Shown here one piece after another: positions 1 to 5,446 of a DNA stretch of 11,131 bases. The position numbers were made by a program, and so were the translations under genes. Source of the stretch: Actinobacteria bacterium RBG_16_64_13. Its GTDB lineage: Bacteria; Actinomycetota; Thermoleophilia; RBG-16-64-13. How positions within the stretch are numbered: position 1 is the stretch's first letter; every line of letters starts with the position of its first letter. The stretch is from positions 24,879-36,009 of the forward strand of contig MELN01000060.1 in the NCBI GenBank assembly GCA_001768675.1. Direction: 5' to 3'. The notes under the pieces were generated by a model. That model saw only the letters and a list, made by a program, of their open reading frames with translations. It was not told the DNA's origin and did no database searches.

Positions 1-2
1 CC

Positions 3-215
3 AAATACAACATCGTGGCTGGGGCCGGCAGCGACGCCCACGTGCTCCAGGGGCTGGGAACCGCCATGATCCGCATGCCGCGGTTCACCGATCCGCCGAG
101 CTTCATGGCCGCGCTTTGGGAAGCGGACATTATCGCCCGCCGAAAAAGTCTGCTGTACTTGCAGTCGCTGAAACTGCTGCAGACGACTCTCGACCGCGTC
201 CTTCCCGAAGATTAG
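3..215 (+). CDS. PHP domain metal-dependent phosphoesterase, C-terminal fragment (5' end outside window)
   Basis: The reading frame is open from the left edge and ends at TAG 213-215, leaving 70 residues of the C terminus. It carries the GSDAH motif, a typical late metal-binding His motif of PHP (polymerase and histidinol phosphatase) domains, followed by the G-L-G-T-A stretch that usually ends the PHP barrel and then a helical tail rich in Leu, Arg and Lys. PHP proteins bind two or three metals and hydrolyse phosphoester bonds; stand-alone members often act on small nucleotides or phosphorylated metabolites. The substrate cannot be told from this fragment. The family call is fairly secure because of the GSDAH plus GLGTA context. 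The remaining two-thirds of the domain, with the earlier HxH and E/H metal ligands, lies outside the window. Its end is 88 bp before the next gene on the same strand. Confidence 0.75.
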   Translation, partial: KYNIVAGAGSDAHVLQGLGTAMIRMPRFTDPPSFMAALWEADIIARRKSLLYLQSLKLLQTTLDRVLPED

Positions 216-260
216 AGCCGGCCGTCGCTGGACCGGAGGAATTCATCCCCGTCCCGCCAA

Positions 261-266
261 TATACT
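261..266 (+). promoter_or_regulatory. Possible -10 box upstream of the UDG-like gene
   Basis: TATACT matches the sigma-70 consensus TATAAT at 5 of 6 positions in an otherwise GC-rich gap. A start about 7 nt downstream would give a leader of roughly 30 nt before ATG 304. No convincing -35 hexamer is seen 16-18 bp upstream, so this rests on the -10 alone. Confidence 0.3.
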
Positions 267-303
267 CTCTACCCTCTAGGGCAGGTCGCGACAAGTAAAC
301 TAC

Positions 304-948
304 ATGGAAGCCGGTCCAAGCGAAATCGTGAAAGATTCCACACCTCTCACCGAGGCCAATGAGATCTACCGGAAGCTGGAAGAGCGGGCGATCGCCGAGA
401 GCAACGATCTCAACCACCGCGTCGCGCATTGCCGCAAGTGTAGTCGAGGGGAATTCCTGCCCACAGTCGGGTCCGGGCACCCACTTGCAGATATCTTTCT
501 CCTCAAGTATCAGCCTCGCTACCTGGAAGTCACAGAAGGTGTCGCCTTTTTCGGCCGGTCGGGGACCGCGGTGCTCAAGAGCATGGAACGCCTGAGCGTC
601 AACCCGCTTCTCGTCTACGGGACCAATCTGGTGAAGTGCCACGATGTGGATCCCGAGGAGGGCGAGAAGAACTGTCCGGCCTACTGGCTCGAGGAGTTCC
701 AGATCACGCAGCCTCGCATCGTCGTGGTCATGGGCAAGCAAGCCCTGGGAGTGGTCAATCGGGACCGCGTCGCCGGCATGGCGGAGCTGGCGTGGGATCC
801 AGGCGCCCTGCAGGACTTCACCGCTTTTTGCAAGGTATTGGTCACGCCGGACATCGACGACGCCCTGGACGAAGAGAAGGCTAAGGGCGAATTCTGGAAG
901 GCGTTCCGGAACCTCGGTGAGTGGTTCCGCGACGAGCCTCCCTACTAG
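304..948 (+). CDS. Uracil-DNA glycosylase superfamily protein, family 4-like with degenerate active-site motifs
   Basis: The protein has 214 residues, a normal length for a family 4 uracil-DNA glycosylase (UDG). Four cysteines are placed as in the [4Fe-4S] family 4/5 enzymes: the CRKC pair C43/C46, then C112 in NLVKC and C124 in NCPAYW. Other family landmarks are GSGHPLADI (56-64), FFGRSGTAVLKSM (82-94), the YGTNLVKC strand (105-112) and the PRIVVVMGKQAL segment (137-148). The GEAPG motif that holds the water-activating region in family 4 corresponds here to LKYQPRY (67-73). The C-terminal HPS/HPA motif corresponds to VTPDIDDAL (180-188), with no histidine. Base excision of uracil is therefore not assured; DNA or RNA binding without catalysis, or a different base specificity, is possible. 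ATG 304 is chosen although no clear Shine-Dalgarno precedes it (AGG at 283-285 is 18 nt away). The neighbours give no repair-operon context. Confidence 0.72.
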   Translation: MEAGPSEIVKDSTPLTEANEIYRKLEERAIAESNDLNHRVAHCRKCSRGEFLPTVGSGHPLADIFLLKYQPRYLEVTEGVAFFGRSGTAVLKSMERLSVNPLLVYGTNLVKCHDVDPEEGEKNCPAYWLEEFQITQPRIVVVMGKQALGVVNRDRVAGMAELAWDPGALQDFTAFCKVLVTPDIDDALDEEKAKGEFWKAFRNLGEWFRDEPPY

Positions 949-969
949 CTCGGCACCGCTCAACCGAGC
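948..969 (+). terminator. Weak hairpin overlapping the stop of the UDG-like gene
   Basis: GCTCGG at 948-953 is complementary to CCGAGC at 964-969, giving a 6-bp stem with a 10-nt loop that starts on the last base of the stop codon. No U-tract follows, so it would not be a standard intrinsic terminator. It may only be chance. Confidence 0.2.
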
Positions 970-1041
970 AAGAACCCCGCTCAAGCTGCCGCGAGCGTCC
1001 ATTCCGCCGCCTTACCTGCGCTTTATAGGCGAGGGCCTAGG

Positions 1042-1962
1042 ATGTTCAATATGTCGAAGAAGCTCGCAGTCGTCTTGGCCCTGGTCTTGGTGGTCGTCAT
1101 CGGGACGGCGGCTATCGTGTACGCGGTCGTGGAAAAGGCGTCCGACGCGCAAGCCCGCGTAGCTACCGTCACCACCGCAGCCGCACCGAATGACACGACC
1201 GCCGGCGTCGAATACACGGCGACCGGCACCAGGTATGACAGCGCGACGACTTCCATCTCGATCACCAAGGTCAGCACCGGGTCGAGAAACGACAAGGTCA
1301 CGTACTACGTCGCCCACGTGCAACTGCAGCCGGGCACGATCATGCAGTCGGCCCTTGCCGGCGGGTTCGAGTTGGGCAACGTGGCCTATACCTCCGACAT
1401 CGCCGCCGCCAACGATGCCATCCTCGCCGTCAACGGCGACTACTTTTCGGCTAGGAATACCGGGGTGATAATCCGAAGCGGGGTGCTCTATCTCGACAAT
1501 CCCGCCCGCAGAGGCCTCGCCATGTACAAGGATGGGACCATGGAGGTCTACGACGAGACCGCCGTTTCCGCCGACCAGCTACTTGCCGAAGGCGTCTGGA
1601 ACACCTTCTCCTTCGGCCCGGCCCTACTTGTGGACGGCTTCGTCCCGGTGGGTCTAGACGTCACCGAAGTCGAGGACATCGGCGAAGAGTGGACCATATT
1701 GGGCAGCCAGCCCCGCACCGGAGTCGGTATCGTCGAAGCCAACCATTTCGTCCTCGTGGTGGTCGATGGCAGGAGCCCCGGCTATAGCTCGGGGGTGACT
1801 CTGAGCGAGTTCGCAGAGATCTTCAGGCAGTTGGGTTGCTCCACAGCCTACAACTTGGACGGCGGAGGCTCCGCGGCCATGTACTTCATGGGCGATCTGG
1901 TCAACGATCCCCTTGGTTCGGGGAGGGAGCGCGGGATCAGCGACATACTGTACGTCAAGTAG
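1042..1962 (+). CDS. Phosphodiester glycosidase family protein (NAGPA domain), membrane-anchored or secreted
   Basis: This 306-residue protein begins with a short Lys-containing N terminus and a hydrophobic segment at about 8-30, a signal peptide or signal anchor. A linker rich in Ala and Thr follows (31-60). The NAGPA-type domain spans about 90-305. Its hallmarks are AVNGDYF (129-135), FGPALLVDG (191-199), PRTGVGIV (224-231), VVVDGR (239-244), the signature NLDGGGSAAM (271-280), and a final RERGISD (295-301). Family members cleave phosphodiester-linked sugars, such as uncovering GlcNAc-phosphodiesters in the mammalian enzyme. Bacterial members act outside the cytoplasm, probably on envelope polysaccharide or teichoic-type polymers. 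ATG 1042 is chosen because GAGGG (1031-1035) lies 6 nt upstream; the in-frame ATG at 1051 would be 15 nt from it. The gene is convergent with the methyltransferase gene. The substrate cannot be inferred. Confidence 0.85.
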   Translation: MFNMSKKLAVVLALVLVVVIGTAAIVYAVVEKASDAQARVATVTTAAAPNDTTAGVEYTATGTRYDSATTSISITKVSTGSRNDKVTYYVAHVQLQPGTIMQSALAGGFELGNVAYTSDIAAANDAILAVNGDYFSARNTGVIIRSGVLYLDNPARRGLAMYKDGTMEVYDETAVSADQLLAEGVWNTFSFGPALLVDGFVPVGLDVTEVEDIGEEWTILGSQPRTGVGIVEANHFVLVVVDGRSPGYSSGVTLSEFAEIFRQLGCSTAYNLDGGGSAAMYFMGDLVNDPLGSGRERGISDILYVK

Positions 1963-1978
1963 TGCGCGGCGCTACCTG

Positions 1979-1993
1979 GCCGGCTTCCCCGGC
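1979..1993. other. Short inverted repeat after the phosphodiester glycosidase gene
   Basis: GCCGG (1979-1983) and CCGGC (1989-1993) can form a 5-bp GC stem with a 5-nt loop, 16 nt after the stop codon. There is no U-tract. It could contribute to 3'-end formation but is short enough to arise by chance in GC-rich DNA. Confidence 0.25.
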
Positions 1994-2028
1994 GCAGATG
2001 CGGAGTGCGTGCGAACGTCACTCAGCGT

Positions 2029-2051
2029 GCATGGGGTGCAGACCCCCATGC
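2029..2051. terminator. Candidate bidirectional terminator hairpin between convergent genes
   Basis: GCATGGGG (2029-2036) is the exact reverse complement of CCCCATGC (2044-2051), separated by a 7-nt loop. The perfect 8-bp stem sits in the 109-bp gap between the convergent glycosidase and methyltransferase genes, where a shared terminator is expected. Neither side has a T-tract, so it would be a non-canonical (I-shaped) terminator at best, or an mRNA-end stabiliser. Confidence 0.45.
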
Positions 2052-2071
2052 GGACCGCCTTCGGCGCTGCG

Positions 2072-3475
2072 TCACAGCTCTAGCGTCAGCAGCGCGACTG
2101 CCTCCACGTGGGGCGTGTGCGGGAACATGTCGACGGGCGTGACGTGCTCCAGCCGGTAGCCGTAGCCGGCGAATTGCGCGACATTGGGCGCCAGGGTGCT
2201 CGGGTTGCACGACACGTACACGATGCGCGGCGCCCGCACCTCGCCGATGCGCGAGACCGCCTTCGCGGTCAGCCCGGCTCTGGGTGGGTCGACGACAATC
2301 ACGTCGGGCTTGTCGAGTCCTTCCGGCAGGTGACGCTGGCCCTCGGCTACCTCCCGCAGCACCCTGGCCACGTCCCCTTCCAAGAACTGCGCGTTGTCGA
2401 TCTTGTTCATGCGCGCGTTCTCTTGGGCGTCCGCGACGGCGTCCGGCACCGTCTCGATGCCCAACACAGCCTTGGCGTGGCGGGCGAGCGAAAGGCCGAT
2501 GGAGCCTACGCCGCAATAGAGGTCCCAGACGATCGCGCCGGCGCCGGCTGTGAGTCCAGCGTCTTGGGAGACCAGTCTGCACAGCTCGTGGGCCATCAGG
2601 GTGTTTGTCTGAAAGAAGGCGTCAAGCGATATCTTGAGGGTGATGCCCGCAATTCGCTCCAAAAGATACGGCCGGCCCCAGAGTGCTGTCGACTCCAATC
2701 CCGAGCTGACCTCCGCCGGGCCGCCGTTGACGGCATGAACGATCCCGACCACCTCGGGGTGAGAGGCGCGCAGCCGCTGCACCAGACCGGAGGCGTTGGG
2801 TAGCTCCCCAGGTACGGTGACCAGACTGACGAGCACTTCGGCTCCGCTCTGGGCCGAGCGCACCAGGAGATGGCGAGCATACCCGGTCCCAGTGCGCGGA
2901 TCCCACCCAGGCAGGCCGCTTTCGCGCAACCATGCCTCTACGCTGCCGCGGACGTTCTCGATGGACTGCCCCAGCAGGTGGCATTCCGAAAGCGGCAGAA
3001 CAGCGTCCCAGCGCCCCGGCGGCCGGAAGCCGACCACGGTGCCTTCCTCGGTCATCCCCACTGAGAAGTCGGCGCGGTTGCGGTAGCGCCACGGATCCGC
3101 CATACCCACGATGGGGAGTAGTGCGAAGTCGCGCAGCCCGCCCAGATGCTCCAAAGATTCCCCCACTTGCCGGGCTTTGTACTCGAGTTGAACGGCATAG
3201 TCGAGGCTCTGCCAGACGCAGCCGCCACACTGATCGAATGAGGGACAGCGGGCCGGAAGGCGATCCGGCGAGGGCGCGACGAGTTCTTCCACGCGGGCCT
3301 CAGCGTACCGCTTCTTGTTCTTGGTGATGCGCACGCGCACGGTATCGCCGGGCACGGCTCCGGTCACGAAGACCACGAAGTCGCCGAGCCTCGCGATCCC
3401 CTTGCCGCCAAAGGCCAGGGTATCGACGGTGAGTTCGACGAGGTCACCCGCGCGGGGCAGGCGTGCCTCATCCAT
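2072..3475 (-). CDS. rlmD: 23S rRNA (uracil-5-)-methyltransferase, RlmD/TrmA family
   Basis: This 467-residue enzyme transfers a methyl group from S-adenosylmethionine to C5 of a uridine in structured RNA, most often U1939 or U747 of 23S rRNA. An N-terminal TRAM RNA-binding domain spans about 8-66. The iron-sulfur ligands are C77, C83 and C86 (CPSFDQCGGC), with C165 as the probable fourth. The FFQTN motif is at 287-291, the SAM-binding loop DLYCGVGSIGL at 318-328 and DPPRAGL at 396-402. The catalytic nucleophile is C423 in YVSCNPSTLAPN, and the base is probably E458 in HVEAV. All key residues are present, so it should be active. Orthologues in this family vary in target site, so the RlmD label is tentative against RlmC, RlmCD or TrmA. 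Its ATG (3473-3475) lies inside the end of the upstream membrane-protein gene (ATGGATGA overlap). No good Shine-Dalgarno is seen, which points to translational coupling. Confidence 0.9.
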   Translation of the reverse strand: MDEARLPRAGDLVELTVDTLAFGGKGIARLGDFVVFVTGAVPGDTVRVRITKNKKRYAEARVEELVAPSPDRLPARCPSFDQCGGCVWQSLDYAVQLEYKARQVGESLEHLGGLRDFALLPIVGMADPWRYRNRADFSVGMTEEGTVVGFRPPGRWDAVLPLSECHLLGQSIENVRGSVEAWLRESGLPGWDPRTGTGYARHLLVRSAQSGAEVLVSLVTVPGELPNASGLVQRLRASHPEVVGIVHAVNGGPAEVSSGLESTALWGRPYLLERIAGITLKISLDAFFQTNTLMAHELCRLVSQDAGLTAGAGAIVWDLYCGVGSIGLSLARHAKAVLGIETVPDAVADAQENARMNKIDNAQFLEGDVARVLREVAEGQRHLPEGLDKPDVIVVDPPRAGLTAKAVSRIGEVRAPRIVYVSCNPSTLAPNVAQFAGYGYRLEHVTPVDMFPHTPHVEAVALLTLEL

Positions 3476-4664
3476 CGGCCGGCCCGCTTCGCGCCCTTCG
3501 CGGCTTCAACACGTGGCCCGAGCTGAGCGCGTCCGAAAGGAACTGGGTGCTCTCGAAACTCTCGAAGAACAGACGCTTGACCATGATGGTGAGCGGCACC
3601 GAGATCAAGGCGCCCACCGGCCCGAACACCCAGGCCCACAATATGAGCGAGAGGAGCACCGCGAGCGGGGTGAGCCCCAAGCCGCGTCCCATGACCCGAG
3701 GCGAGATGAGGCTGTCCACCACGAAGTTGAGAGCGACCAGCACCGCCACCACGATGACGGCTCGGGTCAGGCCCTGCTCGAGCAGGGTGACGACGAAGGG
3801 CGGCACTACCGAGAGGATGAACCCGATGTTGGGGATGTAGCTGAGCAGGAAGAACAGCATGCCCCACAGGAGTGGGAAATCCACGCCTAGAGCGTAGAAG
3901 ACCGCCGTATTGATGACCGCCGCGATGGCGGCCAGCCACGTCTTCATGAAGAGGTAGGAGCGGGTCTCCCTGCCGAAGACGCCCGCCGCTTCGCGGAACC
4001 TGCTCCCCGCTCCGTACCGGGCCTCGAGCTTGGCAGGGAACTGGAAGATCTCGGCGATCATGAAGATCACTACCAGGAACATAAGCAAGATATCGCCGAA
4101 AGCCCCGAACAAACCGGTCACCGCTCCCTTGGCCAGACCGGCGAGTCTGTCCGGCGACAGCAGCCCTCCCAGCAGATCGCCGGCGTCTATCCCGTGGGCG
4201 GACAGCCACCCGTCGACGCTGGAGTACATGTCATCCAGCCTGTCGGTGTAGAACGGGATCTTGTCCTGGAACTGGCGTAGCGAGACGGCCAGAACCGTGA
4301 CGAACAGCAACCCGACCGCGACCACCAGGATGAGCATGACGAGGAGCGTCGCCCAACCGGGAACGCGCCGTGCTCGCAACCAGCGGATCATCGGGCTGAT
4401 GCCCATCACGATGAACAAAGCTAGGAGGACCGGGTTGAGGACCCCGGCGGCGTAGCGCATGCCAAAGAGGATGATGACGACGCAGGCGAGGCCGATGAGG
4501 AGCTTCATGGGCCCCTGGAAAAGCCCGCCCTCGGGCCGCGCGGGCGCGGGATCCGCCGCGGGAGTCGCAGGATCGGAGTGAACGGGCGGCGGCCCGGAGG
4601 CGTTCTCTCCGGCGGCCGCCACGCCACCTGAGGTCGGGTCGGTCGTCTCTCCGGTCTTGGTCAC
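3468..4664 (-). CDS. AI-2E family transporter (PerM/UPF0118 polytopic membrane protein)
   Basis: The product is a 398-residue integral membrane protein. The first 50 residues are hydrophilic and rich in Pro, Ala and Gly, probably disordered in the cytoplasm. Hydrophobic segments follow at about 54-69, 74-88, 104-129, 187-207, 241-262, 265-290, 302-322 and 333-362, with a long soluble stretch at 130-186 as is usual in this family. Signature parts are LLSYIPNIGFILSVVPP (273-289), SPRVMGRGLGLTPLAV (321-336) and FGPVGALISVPLT (347-359). Members include TqsA, linked to autoinducer-2 export, and several with proposed Na+/H+ or other export roles; the substrate here is unknown. GTG 4664 is chosen because GAGGGG (4669-4674) sits 4 nt upstream. 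An upstream in-frame TTG at 4709 would add 15 residues but has no Shine-Dalgarno and overlaps the likely -10 box. The gene overlaps the methyltransferase start by 8 nt. Confidence 0.88.
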   Translation of the reverse strand: MTKTGETTDPTSGGVAAAGENASGPPPVHSDPATPAADPAPARPEGGLFQGPMKLLIGLACVVIILFGMRYAAGVLNPVLLALFIVMGISPMIRWLRARRVPGWATLLVMLILVVAVGLLFVTVLAVSLRQFQDKIPFYTDRLDDMYSSVDGWLSAHGIDAGDLLGGLLSPDRLAGLAKGAVTGLFGAFGDILLMFLVVIFMIAEIFQFPAKLEARYGAGSRFREAAGVFGRETRSYLFMKTWLAAIAAVINTAVFYALGVDFPLLWGMLFFLLSYIPNIGFILSVVPPFVVTLLEQGLTRAVIVVAVLVALNFVVDSLISPRVMGRGLGLTPLAVLLSLILWAWVFGPVGALISVPLTIMVKRLFFESFESTQFLSDALSSGHVLKPRRARSGPADG

Positions 4665-4668
4665 GGCA

Positions 4669-4674
4669 CCCCTC
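4669..4674 (-). promoter_or_regulatory. Ribosome binding site deciding the AI-2E transporter start
   Basis: On the minus strand this reads GAGGGG, 4 nt before GTG 4664. It is the main reason to prefer this start over the upstream TTG at 4709. Confidence 0.6.
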
Positions 4675-4700
4675 GTTCTCGGCGGCGTTCGGACGTCAGC

Positions 4701-4706
4701 ACTATA
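4701..4706 (-). promoter_or_regulatory. Candidate -10 box for the AI-2E transporter/methyltransferase operon
   Basis: The minus strand reads TATAGT, 5 of 6 matches to TATAAT. Transcription starting near 4694 would leave a leader of about 30 nt that includes the GAGGGG ribosome binding site. The hexamer 17 bp upstream (GCGCAA) does not resemble TTGACA, so the call rests on the -10 and its position. Confidence 0.4.
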
Positions 4707-4723
4707 CAACGGAGCGCCCGGCC

Positions 4724-4752
4724 TTGCGCGGCCCGCTGACTACCTGTAGATT
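4724..4752 (+). promoter_or_regulatory. Candidate promoter for a leaderless UPF0126 mRNA
   Basis: TTGCGC (4724-4729) and TAGATT (4747-4752) are separated by exactly 17 bp. The first matches TTGACA at 4 of 6 positions and the second matches TATAAT at 4 of 6, with the key TA...T positions kept. Only 7 nt separate the -10 from ATG 4760, which places the expected transcription start at or within a base of the start codon. No Shine-Dalgarno is present before that ATG. Confidence 0.45.
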
Positions 4753-4759
4753 CGCGTGC

Positions 4760-5446
4760 ATGACCGACAGCGTCACTTTGCCGCTTTACCTGGATCTCAC
4801 CGCGGTCTTCCTTGGAGGGCTGAGCGGTTCGATCCACGCGGTGCGGAGAGGTTTCGCCGTTACCGGTCTGGTCGCGATGGCCATCGCCGGCGGCTTGGGA
4901 GGCGGCATTCTGCGCGATCTCCTGCTGCAAAGCGGCCCGCCGGCCGCGCTCACCAGGGCGTGGTATCTGCCCACGGTGCTGGCAGCGGCCGGCATCGGCT
5001 TCTTCTTCGGGTCGTTCGTGAAGCGGTTCCGCAAGCCCATCGTGCTGATGGACGCCGTATGGCTGGGGTTGTACGCGGTGGTGGGCGCGCAGAAGGCGCT
5101 GGGACTGGGCTTTTCCGGCTTCTCGTCCATATTGGTGGGAGCCGTGACCGCGACCGGAGGCTCGGTCATGATGGATCTGCTGGCGGGGCAGAGGCCGGAG
5201 TTGGTGCAGCCCGGTCCCATCGGTCATTTCGGCGCTGTTGTCGGGGCCGTCATCTACGTGGCCATGGAGCACTGGGTCGGAGTCCCCAGCCTTGTCGCCA
5301 TGATCGCGACGGTGGCCGTGGTCTTCGTCATCCGCGTTGCGGCGCTCCGTTTCGGCATCCAGGTCCCAACGGCGCTCGACATCCCCGAGACTATCAACAA
5401 GGTCAAGGCGCGGCCGCGAGCGCGTCGCGGCGGAAAGCACCGCTAG
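4760..5446 (+). CDS. TRIC cation channel family / UPF0126 membrane protein
   Basis: The 228-residue product is a small polytopic membrane protein with two UPF0126 repeats. The first (about 12-87) has the family pattern GGLGGGILRDLLL (44-56). The second (about 98-170) starts DAVWLGLYAVVGAQKAL and has GAVTATGGSVMMDLLAG (127-143). Hydrophobic stretches cover most of 12-195, with a basic C-terminal tail at 215-228. Family members form trimers with an inverted-repeat fold; prokaryotic TRIC homologues conduct K+, and some bacterial UPF0126 proteins have been linked to glycine uptake. The function here could be either. In the second repeat the usual GGG-x-x-RD is changed to TGG-S-V-M-M-D, so the repeat-two Arg is missing. 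ATG 4760 is chosen over an upstream in-frame TTG at 4724 because that triplet lies in the putative -35 box and would add unconserved residues. The stop codon overlaps that of clpB. Confidence 0.85.
   Translation: MTDSVTLPLYLDLTAVFLGGLSGSIHAVRRGFAVTGLVAMAIAGGLGGGILRDLLLQSGPPAALTRAWYLPTVLAAAGIGFFFGSFVKRFRKPIVLMDAVWLGLYAVVGAQKALGLGFSGFSSILVGAVTATGGSVMMDLLAGQRPELVQPGPIGHFGAVVGAVIYVAMEHWVGVPSLVAMIATVAVVFVIRVAALRFGIQVPTALDIPETINKVKARPRARRGGKHR

Noticed and set aside
130..1002. Open frame of 290 codons on the minus strand opposite the UDG-like gene
   Set aside because: The plus strand carries the conserved cysteine pattern and UDG landmarks; the minus-strand translation shows no domain and crosses two gene boundaries.
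3772..3787. Perfect 16-bp palindrome CCCTGCTCGAGCAGGG
   Set aside because: It lies inside the AI-2E transporter coding sequence and is explained by the codons for LLEQG in a conserved-looking helix; symmetry does not extend into the flanks.
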